DNA from: Ilyomonas sp965277535
GTDB lineage: Bacteria > Bacteroidota > Bacteroidia > Chitinophagales > Chitinophagaceae
Reading direction: 5' to 3'
DNA length: 64,000 bases
Assembly (NCBI GenBank): GCA_965277535.1
Contig: OZ255825.1
Location: forward strand, 558,001 to 622,000
Position 1 is the stretch's first letter, and the number at the start of each line of letters is the position of its first letter. Made by a program: the position numbers and the translations under genes. This document shows, piece by piece, positions 9,117 through 18,831 of this stretch. The notes below the pieces were generated by a model. The model was given only the letters and a program-made list of their open reading frames with translations, had not been told where the DNA came from and did no database searches.

Positions 9117-11342
9117 TCATCGGATTAGCGTAACTGTACCTTTTTCAGTTGTCGCAGGTTTCCCATCCAAACTAAATGAGCATATCCAAAGATAAGTGTC
9201 CATAGATTGAGGATTTCCTTTTAGGGTACCATCCCATCCCTGGGAAGAATCATTACTCGAAAAAACAAGCTTTCCCCAGCGGTTGTAAATAGCGAAATGA
9301 TAATGTACTAACGTGCCTGAAAAGCCAGGTTTAAAGATATCGTTATGCCCATCGTGATTGGGCGTAAATGCAGTTGGAATTGAAAAGAAAATCGGGCAAA
9401 GAGAATCAATTACAGTAATAGAATCTCGCCCTGCACAACCATTGTCATCTGTTACCTTTAGCCAATACAAACCTCCCGCTGGAATGGTGACGCTTCTTGT
9501 TTTGCTGCCATTGCTCCAGTTATATGTATCGTAGTTACTGAGGGGACTTAATGTTGTTATTTTGTTAGCACATTTTGTAACACTCTTATCTAAAAAACCG
9601 GAAGGCGGCTGTACCATAACAACACTTACCGAATCGGTAGCTGTGCAGTTGCGCTTATCGGTTAGCCTTACCCAAAAAGTACCGGGCGTATGCGTTATAT
9701 AGGTTTGAACTGTACTGCCGTCGTTCCATAAATACGAAGCATAGCCACTACCACCATCTAACAATTTCAAACTATCGGGACATAAATATTCAACGTGGCG
9801 AAAATCAGCCGAAGGAAGTTGGTAAGCAGCAACTGCAAAAGTATCTATGCTTGTACATCCATATATATCTTGTGCAATTAAGCTATACGCACCTGCTACA
9901 TTCACAATAATTGAAGGGGTGGTTTGTCCTGTGTTCCATAAATAGCTTGTGAAATTGTTTCCTGCATTTAACAGTATAGAACCGTTCTCGCAAAAACCTG
10001 TTTGATAAGTACTGTCTCTTGTCGCAACATTGCCATTCGGTGGTGTAAAAACAGTAAGCGTAACCGTTTGTATCAAACTATCGCATCCATTGGCGTTGAT
10101 GTAATGGTGTTGGTAATACCCTGGTGTATTTACAGTCGAATCCCACGGTAAAACATAAGAATTACCGTCACAAATGACTGACGAAACGTTCACTTGTTGC
10201 GGTGCTTGTGTAACATGAAGATTTAAGATTGTAGTTGAATCGCAACCGGCCGCCGACGGGGCTATATATGAAGCCACGCCATCACCTCCTGTTGTTATCT
10301 GTTTGCCATTCCATACATAAGGAAGTTGCTGATAACAAATAAACTCATCGTCTATCACTGCTTTACCACTGGATTGCATAACAAAAGGAATTGCATTGTT
10401 GGGCAGGAGTAATTGGCTGTTACAAAGCCCGATTAAAGTGTTGTTATCTGTGCCTGTTTGAGCGCCAATGGTATAATTGCCAGGTGGCAATGGTGAAGAA
10501 AAATGAATAGCTACTGAATTGGTATACCCACCTGCATTGTTACAATTTACGCCGGAAGCGCTAATAACTTTTGCAGGCGCATTGGTTATAAAGTCGCTGC
10601 CATCAGAGGCAATAGAACTGCACAAAACTTCTGTACTTAATTTCACTATAACACTTGTATTGTCGTTGCATGTTTCGTCCACACTTTGCAGTTGCGGATT
10701 GGCTGTATTATAAAAAATGGCGGTAGATCCGCTAAAGTCAATGGTAAAACCTTTACTGGCGCTACCATTTGTATTGTTGCCCGATCCATTCACCATGATG
10801 AGATAGGTTTCGCCGCCTCTAGCAAAAACAGACTGGCAAAAAGGAATTCCGAAAGTATTGTTTTTTATATAAGGCGTTCTTGAAGTATCGCTGGTTCCAG
10901 TGCTGCCTGTAGGATTAGTGCCTGAAATATTACCACTGAAATTACATCTGATAACATCAGTCATAGTAAGCGAGCCACAACTTTTACCCGTTGCATTTAG
11001 CACTGCGAAATTATAATCGTCCGAAGGGCTTATAGGTTTAATGGTAAATACAATGGAACCGGCAGTAGCTATTTGTACCTGCAGCCATACCGAATTTTTT
11101 TCGCCACCGCCACTTTGTGGAAAACAAGGGGTTGAATCTAAATCTAATACTTTGCCATTGCCTATATAACTGTATGGTGTAAAGAAGCTACTTCCGCACA
11201 GTTGTAAGGCATGGCAGGCATCTTGTTCTGGCTGGTTTGGTGGCAATTGATAACTGCTTTGTGCCATTACTTTGTTACTATTTGCAAAGTATAGGGCTAT
11301 ACAAAAAATCAAAGCAAGTCTTTTTGTGAAATACAATAGCAT
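9117..11342 (-). CDS. Secreted protein with T9SS type B sorting domain
   Basis: The protein has 741 residues from the ATG at 11342; a start six codons upstream is possible, but MLLYFTKRLALIFCIALYF makes a clean signal peptide. The central part has Ig-like or PKD-like repeats with recurring YLWNxG and CxxTDS motifs, typical of large cell-surface proteins. The last 90 residues are the gliding-motility-associated C-terminal domain (IPTAFTPNHDGHNDIF, then YNRWGKLVF, then GWDGTLKG), which routes cargo through the type IX secretion system. A role as surface adhesin is an inference. No partner genes are nearby. The porP-like gene at 22383 belongs to the same system family. Confidence 0.9.
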   Translation of the reverse strand: MLLYFTKRLALIFCIALYFANSNKVMAQSSYQLPPNQPEQDACHALQLCGSSFFTPYSYIGNGKVLDLDSTPCFPQSGGGEKNSVWLQVQIATAGSIVFTIKPISPSDDYNFAVLNATGKSCGSLTMTDVIRCNFSGNISGTNPTGSTGTSDTSRTPYIKNNTFGIPFCQSVFARGGETYLIMVNGSGNNTNGSASKGFTIDFSGSTAIFYNTANPQLQSVDETCNDNTSVIVKLSTEVLCSSIASDGSDFITNAPAKVISASGVNCNNAGGYTNSVAIHFSSPLPPGNYTIGAQTGTDNNTLIGLCNSQLLLPNNAIPFVMQSSGKAVIDDEFICYQQLPYVWNGKQITTGGDGVASYIAPSAAGCDSTTILNLHVTQAPQQVNVSSVICDGNSYVLPWDSTVNTPGYYQHHYINANGCDSLIQTVTLTVFTPPNGNVATRDSTYQTGFCENGSILLNAGNNFTSYLWNTGQTTPSIIVNVAGAYSLIAQDIYGCTSIDTFAVAAYQLPSADFRHVEYLCPDSLKLLDGGSGYASYLWNDGSTVQTYITHTPGTFWVRLTDKRNCTATDSVSVVMVQPPSGFLDKSVTKCANKITTLSPLSNYDTYNWSNGSKTRSVTIPAGGLYWLKVTDDNGCAGRDSITVIDSLCPIFFSIPTAFTPNHDGHNDIFKPGFSGTLVHYHFAIYNRWGKLVFSSNDSSQGWDGTLKGNPQSMDTYLWICSFSLDGKPATTEKGTVTLIR

Positions 11343-11759
11343 TATTTGGTTATCATACAATCGTGCTTAAAAGTATGATTTAAATTGAAACAGCAAGCTT
11401 TTACAATTTCAATTTCTTATATCTTTTTGTTTTTACCGTTTTATTCTGTAATAAATTATTTCGGCAAAACAAAATGTAACACTTGCTGTAAAGATAAACA
11501 TACATTCTCTGTGCAATAAGCTTTGGATTTTCAACAGAACTTCCATTGTATTCAAATCAATTCTAATTTCAACTCTTTACAGCTTTCCCGCTTTTTTTCA
11601 AATTTAAACCCACTTTTCCAAAATTGGTACTTGTCGAATGTGTCCTTGCTTTGCATTGTGTTCATTATCAGTAATTTAATCGCTGGCATTGCGATTGGTT
11701 TATAATGGCATCACTTTATCACCATTTACTAATCAATATCAAAATTTAAAATTTATTGT
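11343..11759. other. AT-rich intergenic stretch
   Basis: No gene or strong signal is recognised. It should hold the promoter of the T9SS cargo gene (reading left) and of the small gene at 11760 (reading right). A variant of the recurrent motif, TTTGTTTTTACCG, is present near 11425. A 60-codon frame at 11523-11705 has no family features and was rejected. Confidence 0.5.
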
Positions 11760-11921
11760 ATGAAAACAATATCAGATTGCAGCCGTGCTTGCTTCCTGTT
11801 TGTAATTATTATTCTTTCATTGGTGCTGATGAATACAGTAAGCGTTATAATGCTTATGCGCCTGAATCGGAAAGAGCAAAAGTTGGGTATGACAGCAGAT
11901 TATGAATTGGCGGGCTACTAA
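11760..11921 (+). CDS. Small single-pass membrane protein
   Basis: An ATG at 11760 opens a 53-residue frame (begins MKTISDCSRACF, ends ADYELAGY) with one hydrophobic helix over residues 11-33, followed by a basic MRLNRKEQK stop-transfer segment. This topology and the lack of other coding in a 1-kb gap favour a real small gene. No family is recognised and no function can be given. Confidence 0.5.
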   Translation: MKTISDCSRACFLFVIIILSLVLMNTVSVIMLMRLNRKEQKLGMTADYELAGY

Positions 11922-12023
11922 CTTAGCAGATAGAAGCCGTTACTACTTTTTATACCTTTAACAACTGTTCAAAAGGTAAAGAAAAAGGATCCCTTACCTT
12001 GGCGTGCTTTGTACAACAATGGT

Positions 12024-12232
12024 TCACTTATGCTTTTGAACAATTTGAGAAGCTATAAATAAGCTAATTCCAAAGCCCGTAAATTTACTTTCGTTAATAC
12101 CTTCCGCACGATGAAACTGTTCAAATATTTTTTTCTGATCGTGTGCAATAATGCCAATTCCAAATCTTCAACTGATAGGGTAATACATTGGTCGGTAACG
12201 AAGCTTTTTATTTTTGTTTGAATGTCAGCCAT
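12024..12232 (-). pseudogene. Decayed histidine-kinase ATPase fragment
   Basis: In one minus frame, 12167 to 12024 encodes recognisable HATPase_c motifs: RFGIGI (G1 box), DQKKIFEQFHR (F box) and GFGISLFIASQIVQKHK (G2 box), ending at a stop at 12024-12026. There is no upstream kinase core in frame. A different frame runs from an ATG at 12232 for 59 codons and looks like a shadow. I read this as the remnant of a sensor kinase, perhaps a partial duplicate of the neighbour at 12404, whose G2 box is similar. About 150 bases on either side hold nothing I can identify. Confidence 0.6.
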
Positions 12233-12403
12233 TTTAAAGGTCTACCATTCATTCTGCTTTGCTTACAATAGAGTACCTACTTATGTTACACATCTTTCCC
12301 ACGTTTTATAACAATTGAAAATAGATACTCTTTTAACAAACAAAATGAGTTATGATCAAATTGAAGTAAAAACAAACTTGCTTGTTGTTCATTCAAGCCA
12401 AAT

Positions 12404-15133
12404 TTAATTACCATTTTCTTCAGCAGGAAGTGTAAAATAAAACATACTGCCTTTTCCTACTTCGCTTTGTACCCATATTTCACCGCTATGCCGCCGAACA
12501 ATTTCGTGACAAACATATAAGCCAATGCCAAAGCCTGCTACCGTTGTATTGAACTTATTTTCAACTCTGAAAAACCTGTCAAACAAATGAACTTTGTCTT
12601 CGGCTGCAATGCCTCTGCCTTCGTCTTTAACGCTTACCTGAACCTGGTTGCTAACAGTAGTACAATCAACCACAATTTGAGTTCCCCGATGTGAATACTT
12701 TACCGCATTGCTGATAAAATTATTAATTACCTGTCCGATTTTTTCGTGATCGGCAAAAATTTTTACAGGCTTGCAGGAGTTAAATACAACGATATGATCT
12801 CTGATGGTAATATGCATGTCATCTATCACTTCTCTGATCAATTCATTTATAGTAAAAGTTGTTTTATCAAGATGAATTTTACCTGCATCTAACCGGGAAA
12901 CATTGAGGAAGTTATTAATGAGGTTGGTCATTTTCACAATTTGCTGATCGGCTTTCTGAAGCAGATAATTGTCATTTTTGTTTTCGGCCTCATTTTGTAT
13001 TTGCAGCATTTGTAAAAAACCCTTCATCGACGTGAGCGGTGTTTTCAGTTCATGGCTCACCATAGCAATAAAATCGTTTTTTCTGATATCGTCAAGCTTA
13101 GGTTCCGTAATATCGAAAATGATTCCTGAAAACTGTTCTGGCTTATCTTCAGATGAAGAATAAACTTTGCCGGTTAGCTTTAGCCAACGAGTGTTGTTAG
13201 TATGCAGTGTAGTGATTGGAAATTCAACGTCGAAACTTTCTTTGCTTTGATAAGCAGCACGAACTACATTCAATACAGTTTGCCTATACCCATTATCAAT
13301 TTGCTTGATGGCATCTGAGTATGGCATTTCATCATTTACATCGTATCCAAAAATTTCTTTTACCCGCTGTGAAGGAACAAATGTTTCGGTTGCAATATTA
13401 AAATACCATGTACCGAGCATAGCCGATTCTACTGCCTGCTGAAACTTTTCCTGCGTATGCTTCATCTGCTGCGTTGCCTTGTATTGATCAGTAATTTCAT
13501 CGGTAATCATCATTACGCCAATTACATCGCCGGTTCCATTTTTAATTGGATGATATACCGAATTCACAACAGCTTCACGTGGGCTGCCATCGAAGTTCCG
13601 GAGGATTACTTTAAAATCTGTATTGCGTTTCGTTTCGCCGGTAACAAACACTGCGTCTATCCTTTCCAGCACATCCTGTCCTTCCAGTTCCGGTCGCACA
13701 ACGTATTGCGACAAGCCAATTACATCTTCTCTCTTATATCCCCAAATATGTAAAATATTATCGTTAACTGCTTCAATAATTTGTTCTCTTCCCCGCAACA
13801 AACACATACCAAGCGGCGCCTGTTCAAACAAACCGCGGAACAGGTTTTCATTTTCAGCCAATTGATTCAATAATTTCCGCCGCGCGGTAACATTTGTAAA
13901 AGTGCCTATGGCTCCTGTAACTTCTTTTTCGGCATTAAACAGAGGCGCTGCGTTCAGAGATATATAAGTAACCTCTTTATTACCCAATTCGATTCCATAT
14001 TCAAAATTATAAACCCTTTTTTGCGTTTGCAATGCTACATTCATAGGATGATCTTCCCAGAGAAGTGGCGTACCATCTAACCGAAAGTTTTTCCAGGTTT
14101 TTTCATCGTAAACAGGATTGCCCTTTTCGTCTTTTTTTATTTCTACCATTTGCTGTGCTACAGCATTTGCATACACCATATTACCTTTCACATCAGTAAT
14201 GCTAACACCTTCTGCCATAGTATCCAGAATGCTTTGCAATCGCGCTTCGTTGTTTCGCAAAGCTTCTTCCACTGCATTTTTTAAGTCAATCGTTTTTTCA
14301 AGGTCTTTACGTATCATCACCTGTTTGGTAACATCCATACCAATTACCATAATGCCGGTACTGTTGTTGCGGTTGTTTTTTAAAGGATGATAAATGAAGT
14401 TGTAATATCCTTCTTTCAACTCACCATTTTGTTGAAAATAAACCAACTGATTGTTTCCAAAATAAGTTTCGCCGCTGGTGTAAACCTTATCTAAAATTTG
14501 AAGAAAAGGCTGACCCTTCAATTCAGGAATAGCTTCTGCTACTGTTTTGCCAATGATGTCTTTTGTTTTGCCCAAAACATGCAAAATACTATCATTACCA
14601 AAATCAATTCTCAAGTCTCTTCCTGTTAGCAGGCCAATGCCAACCGGCGCTTGCTGGTAAGCTTCCTGCAACTGCTTTCGCTGGGCTTCGGCGATATTAA
14701 ATTCAAGTGTTTTCTTTTGTGCCAGATGGTACGTTGTGGTTACATCCTGTGTAATATGAACAATACATTCCACTTCGCCTTGTTCATTTAAAATAGGTGA
14801 ATTGGTTGCTGTCCAATATCTCGCTTCCCAACGATTAGTGCCGGGAACGTGAATATCATAACGCCGTGCGTCCAACACTGTTTCTCGTTTTGTAACAAGT
14901 GCCTCTGTCAAACTCTCTTTTAATTGATCTGCACCATTTTCCTCAATATGCGGATTCGCAGGAAAAGCTTCTAATAGCCCAAAGCCAACCAAATTAGTAA
15001 GTGGAATGCCTGTTATTTCCAAGTAAGATCTACTAACGGTAACAATAGTAAATTTTGGTGCATCAGGCTGTACTACAATTGTAGGCGGTGCGGTATTTAG
15101 AAAGACATCAAACCTTATGTTTTGCAGTTTCAC
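12404..15133 (-). CDS. Multi-PAS sensor histidine kinase
   Basis: The protein has 909 residues with no membrane segment, so it is probably cytosolic. About five PAS domains follow one another (roughly residues 10-130, 150-270, 295-420, 430-550 and 560-680), several closed by PAC-like segments such as TGIMVIGMDVTK and GVMMITDEIT. The kinase core follows: phospho-acceptor His in MVSHELKTPLTS near 692, N box NFISNAVKYS, G1 DEGRGI, F box LFDRFFRVE and G2 GFGIGLYVCHEIV. No response regulator is adjacent, so its partner lies elsewhere. The ligands are unknown. A decayed kinase fragment lies just downstream. Confidence 0.93.
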   Translation of the reverse strand: MKLQNIRFDVFLNTAPPTIVVQPDAPKFTIVTVSRSYLEITGIPLTNLVGFGLLEAFPANPHIEENGADQLKESLTEALVTKRETVLDARRYDIHVPGTNRWEARYWTATNSPILNEQGEVECIVHITQDVTTTYHLAQKKTLEFNIAEAQRKQLQEAYQQAPVGIGLLTGRDLRIDFGNDSILHVLGKTKDIIGKTVAEAIPELKGQPFLQILDKVYTSGETYFGNNQLVYFQQNGELKEGYYNFIYHPLKNNRNNSTGIMVIGMDVTKQVMIRKDLEKTIDLKNAVEEALRNNEARLQSILDTMAEGVSITDVKGNMVYANAVAQQMVEIKKDEKGNPVYDEKTWKNFRLDGTPLLWEDHPMNVALQTQKRVYNFEYGIELGNKEVTYISLNAAPLFNAEKEVTGAIGTFTNVTARRKLLNQLAENENLFRGLFEQAPLGMCLLRGREQIIEAVNDNILHIWGYKREDVIGLSQYVVRPELEGQDVLERIDAVFVTGETKRNTDFKVILRNFDGSPREAVVNSVYHPIKNGTGDVIGVMMITDEITDQYKATQQMKHTQEKFQQAVESAMLGTWYFNIATETFVPSQRVKEIFGYDVNDEMPYSDAIKQIDNGYRQTVLNVVRAAYQSKESFDVEFPITTLHTNNTRWLKLTGKVYSSSEDKPEQFSGIIFDITEPKLDDIRKNDFIAMVSHELKTPLTSMKGFLQMLQIQNEAENKNDNYLLQKADQQIVKMTNLINNFLNVSRLDAGKIHLDKTTFTINELIREVIDDMHITIRDHIVVFNSCKPVKIFADHEKIGQVINNFISNAVKYSHRGTQIVVDCTTVSNQVQVSVKDEGRGIAAEDKVHLFDRFFRVENKFNTTVAGFGIGLYVCHEIVRRHSGEIWVQSEVGKGSMFYFTLPAEENGN

Positions 15134-15241
15134 TTTTGGTATGGATTCGAGTATTACGAAATGATATTACAGCAAATCTACTTTTAATAAACGGAATGCT
15201 GCAAGCAAATAGATATTAAAAAATAAGCGAAACCAAAAACA

Positions 15242-16585
15242 TTAAACCACTTGCCTTGCTTTTATTTCGATGTATTTGTTTATAACATTTGCCGTTAGCT
15301 TTTGCGGTGCTGTCAGCAAAGCTATAATACCCGCATTTTGCATTTCTTTTATCATTTGCCGTTTATCAAAAGCAAACTTGTTGGCTATTGTTTTTACATA
15401 AACATCTTCCAGCGTAGTTGCCGTTTGTTTTTGCAGATTAACAAGCTCCGTATTCTCGAAAAATACAACCAGCAACGCATGATAAGAAGCTATTTTTTTC
15501 AGGTAGGGAAGCTGTCGCTGCAAGCCATACATGCTTTCAAAGTTGGTGAATAAAACAAGCAGGCTTCTTTGTTTTATTTTCTGCCGGATGGTGGTATAAA
15601 GAGCTTCGGTATTGCTGTCTAAAAAAAGAGTTTGCTGGCGGTATAATGTTTCCAGCAAATATGAAAGATGACCTCCTTTTTTGTCCGGCGCTACAAACTG
15701 GTCAATGGTTTTACCATAAGTAAGTAAGCCTGCTTTATCACCTTTTAATAAGACTGTATTGCACAACGTGAGCGAAGCATTAATGGCATAATCCAGCAGC
15801 GTCATACCGGCAAATGGCATCTTCATATTTCTGCCTTTATCAATCACACAAATTACCTGCTGACTGCGTTCGTCCATGAAGGTATTAATCATCAAACTGT
15901 TTTTACGAGCCGTTGCCTGCCAGTTTATTGTACGGTAGTCATCGCCCGGAACATATTCTTTGATTTGCTCAAACTCAAGACTGCTGCCGATTTTGCGAAG
16001 TTGACGCGAGCCTTTTTCTTCCAACTGATTGGCAACTGCCAACAGTTGGTACCGACGCATTTGTATAAACGATGGATATACAGCAACCGTTTTTTCTTTG
16101 CCTGTTTTGATATGACGAATCAGCAAACCCAACGGACTGTATAAAAACAAATTGATAATGCCGAAGTTGTATTCACCACGCTCAACGGGTTTCAATACAT
16201 AAGTAAAAGAAACCGTTTCATCCCCTTGTATGTTGAAGAGATAAGGCTTTGCAATAGGAAGAAATTGATATGGCATTTCATCAATCAGTTTCAATTTAAT
16301 TTTGTAAGAATGATGATTGATGATGTATAGAGTAACGTTGTTATCATCTCCGTTACTAAACCTGTCGGCACATATTCTTTCCGCTGTTACCGGATATTTG
16401 CTGACGAACAAAAGTAACATATCCAACAATAAAGCAATGCTAACACATAGTAACAGGATGGTGCCGATTTGCATCAGCGCATCGAAGAAAAAAGCAAGAA
16501 TAAAAAGGGCAACAATGCCACTTACGATAAAGTAAAACCGGCTGGTGAAGTAAAAAGAAAAACGTAAGAAAATAGCTTTCAACAT
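15242..16585 (-). CDS. DUF58 domain protein
   Basis: The 447-residue protein starts with two membrane helices (about residues 13-65). The DUF58 signature YVPGDDYRTINWQATARK is near residue 205, followed by a von Willebrand A-like half. It is the last gene of an operon reading SpoIIM, DUF4129, DUF4350, MoxR, DUF58. In such sets the MoxR AAA+ ATPase is thought to act as a chaperone on the VWA-type partner. The pathway is not established. Confidence 0.9.
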   Translation of the reverse strand: MLKAIFLRFSFYFTSRFYFIVSGIVALFILAFFFDALMQIGTILLLCVSIALLLDMLLLFVSKYPVTAERICADRFSNGDDNNVTLYIINHHSYKIKLKLIDEMPYQFLPIAKPYLFNIQGDETVSFTYVLKPVERGEYNFGIINLFLYSPLGLLIRHIKTGKEKTVAVYPSFIQMRRYQLLAVANQLEEKGSRQLRKIGSSLEFEQIKEYVPGDDYRTINWQATARKNSLMINTFMDERSQQVICVIDKGRNMKMPFAGMTLLDYAINASLTLCNTVLLKGDKAGLLTYGKTIDQFVAPDKKGGHLSYLLETLYRQQTLFLDSNTEALYTTIRQKIKQRSLLVLFTNFESMYGLQRQLPYLKKIASYHALLVVFFENTELVNLQKQTATTLEDVYVKTIANKFAFDKRQMIKEMQNAGIIALLTAPQKLTANVINKYIEIKARQVV

Positions 16586-16630
16586 AATCTGATAAAAACA
16601 AAAAACTTAAAATCAATTCACATAACAACA

Positions 16631-17605
16631 TCATCTCGGCACGTCAATGCCATGAATGATTTTTTGAATCACTTCATCTTCCTTTGTGCCTTCCATCTCG
16701 CGTTCAGGCGTTAAAATAATGCGGTGGCGGAGCACCGGCGTTGCGGCTTGTATAATATCATCCGGTGTTACAAAGTCTCTGCCTCCCATCACGGCAAATG
16801 CTTTGGCAGCATTCATTACAGCCAGCGAAGCTCGTGGCGATGCGCCAAAATAAACGGCTCTGTCACTTCTTGTACTTACAATAATTTTTGCAATGAACTG
16901 AAGCAATTTATCTTCAATCAAAACCGATTTTAGAATCATTTTGTATTTTGTTATTGCATCACCAGAAACTACTGCATTCACAGTTTCAACCACATTGTTC
17001 GTTGTAAAATTATTAAAGCGTTGCAGAATGCTTACTTCTTCTTCTTCGTTGGGATAAGGCACAATAATTTTAAATAAAAACCTGTCTAATTGGGCTTCCG
17101 GCAAACGATAAGTTCCTTCCTGTTCAATTGGGTTTTGCGTAGCAAGTACCATAAACGGAGCCGCCATTTTGTGAGTGATGCCATCGCTTGTTACCTGGCG
17201 TTCTTCCATTACTTCAAACAAAGCTGCCTGCGTTTTAGCAGGGGCACGATTGATTTCATCTATCAAAATTAAATTGCTGAAAATCGGACCTCTCTTAAAT
17301 TCAAAAGTGCCCATTGCAGGGTTAAAAATATTCGTTCCCAATACATCGCTTGGCATCAGGTCGGGTGTAAACTGTATGCGGCTGAAACCGGTTTGCAAGC
17401 TCCTGGCAACCAGCCTTGCAGTTAATGTTTTTGCTACGCCGGGAACGCCTTCAATCAACACATGACCATCGGCTAAAATAGCAGCCATTAACAGCCGCAC
17501 CATTTCATCCTGACCTACAATAACCTTTTTAATTTCCTGCTGCAACTGCATTATAGCATCACTTAATTCGCTTACATCGGTTCTTTGTTCAAACAATTGT
17601 TCCAT
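16631..17605 (-). CDS. MoxR family AAA+ ATPase
   Basis: This 324-residue protein shows Walker A (GVPGVAKT near residue 57), Walker B (LILIDEINRAP), sensor 1 (LATQNPIEQEGTY) and an arginine-rich PEAQLDRF segment, all typical of the MRP/MoxR group. The ATG at 17605 shares its first base with the end of the DUF4350 gene (TAATGG-type overlap), which points to translational coupling. DUF58, its usual client, is 45 bases downstream. Confidence 0.95.
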   Translation of the reverse strand: MEQLFEQRTDVSELSDAIMQLQQEIKKVIVGQDEMVRLLMAAILADGHVLIEGVPGVAKTLTARLVARSLQTGFSRIQFTPDLMPSDVLGTNIFNPAMGTFEFKRGPIFSNLILIDEINRAPAKTQAALFEVMEERQVTSDGITHKMAAPFMVLATQNPIEQEGTYRLPEAQLDRFLFKIIVPYPNEEEEVSILQRFNNFTTNNVVETVNAVVSGDAITKYKMILKSVLIEDKLLQFIAKIIVSTRSDRAVYFGASPRASLAVMNAAKAFAVMGGRDFVTPDDIIQAATPVLRHRIILTPEREMEGTKEDEVIQKIIHGIDVPR

Positions 17606-18831
17606 TATATTTTGCTGTAAAAATTTTCAAGTAGTTGGTGATATTCCGTCAGTTCCTTCTGTGTGATAACATCGCTTAGCTTTATGTTAATCAACCTATC
17701 AGTTATAGCTGTTATTTCATCTAAAGAAACGTTGCTTTTTGCAGACACCAATTTTGCAAATTCTGCATTGATTTCTGTGGTGGAAATTTTGTATTTGTTA
17801 CGAATAAAATCCAAAAAATAAACACTCAATTTATCGGCTAAATTCTTATGATCGCCCCTCTCAAAATACAACTTTCCAATGGTTGAAGCAAAAGCCAAAG
17901 AATCGTTGGCAGGCGGCGTATGTTCGGGCGTCAAACGTTGACGGCGCTTCACTTCCGTTAATATATATAACAAAAGCAAAACGATGCTCAACCAAAATGC
18001 CCATCTGAAATTTTCATACTTCAACAGCACATGCAAAATAGTATGACTGCTGTTGTCATCAGCCGGTTTGCGATACAAAAAATATTCGTCCCACATCACA
18101 AATTTTGTATCGGCTGGCAACAGGCTCATCAGTTTTTCAAAATATAGATGATTGTTGTGCCACAACAAAAATAAATTGGTAAATGTAATGGGTGCAGAAT
18201 GAAGAAAGATGGTGCCTTTGAGTGTGTGAATTGCCAATAAGTTTTCAAGTGTTTTGTTATAGCCAAGCGGGTAAGCATAAATACTGTCATACTTTAAAAA
18301 GCGGTTGTTGTAAGCCACACCCGGATAACTGAACGAAACAGGCCTGGTAAATATTGACGAATCCAAACGAACGTTAAACGAATCTGAAACGTCAATGCTG
18401 TTGCCGTAATGCGAAAGAAAATCGGTTGAATACAAATCGGTTTGCGTTACTCTGAAAAACAATTGCGCCTTATCACTCATTTGCAATGCCGAAATAAAAA
18501 CGGTGTTGCCTTTTTGCGCAAAAGAAATCAGGCTGTTCAGTTCGTCTGCTGTTGGATCGAAATAAGGAATCAAAATAAATAAAACTTGTCCTGAAGTGTC
18601 TTTTGCGGGCAGCTTCCATTCGCCGGGCGCAGCTTTATTGATACTCATTTTGGCTTTGGGAAATTGCTGCTGCATCAACTGATAAGCCACATAAGAACCA
18701 TAGGGTATAGTATGCGTTGGATTCAATGTAATGCGTCCGTCAAAATGACGTTGCTTTTTGTGAAAAATGAGCAATAAAACAATACCTATAAAAACAATTG
18801 CACCTGCAATATATGGTAACCACTTCTTCAT
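17605..18831 (-). CDS. DUF4350 domain protein
   Basis: The 408-residue protein has an N-terminal membrane helix (residues 5-23) and a second near residue 270 (FWLSIVLLLLYILTEV). A periplasmic domain of the GATase-like DUF4350 type lies between them and a short cytosolic helical tail follows. It overlaps the DUF4129 gene upstream by four bases and the moxR gene downstream by one. The position in the operon suggests a shared membrane complex, but no activity is known. Confidence 0.85.
   Translation of the reverse strand: MKKWLPYIAGAIVFIGIVLLLIFHKKQRHFDGRITLNPTHTIPYGSYVAYQLMQQQFPKAKMSINKAAPGEWKLPAKDTSGQVLFILIPYFDPTADELNSLISFAQKGNTVFISALQMSDKAQLFFRVTQTDLYSTDFLSHYGNSIDVSDSFNVRLDSSIFTRPVSFSYPGVAYNNRFLKYDSIYAYPLGYNKTLENLLAIHTLKGTIFLHSAPITFTNLFLLWHNNHLYFEKLMSLLPADTKFVMWDEYFLYRKPADDNSSHTILHVLLKYENFRWAFWLSIVLLLLYILTEVKRRQRLTPEHTPPANDSLAFASTIGKLYFERGDHKNLADKLSVYFLDFIRNKYKISTTEINAEFAKLVSAKSNVSLDEITAITDRLINIKLSDVITQKELTEYHQLLENFYSKI

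Noticed and set aside
11523..11705. 60-codon plus-strand frame upstream of the small membrane protein gene
   Set aside because: The residues look random and Asn/Phe/Ser-rich, as expected from AT-rich non-coding DNA; there is no start signal and no family motif.
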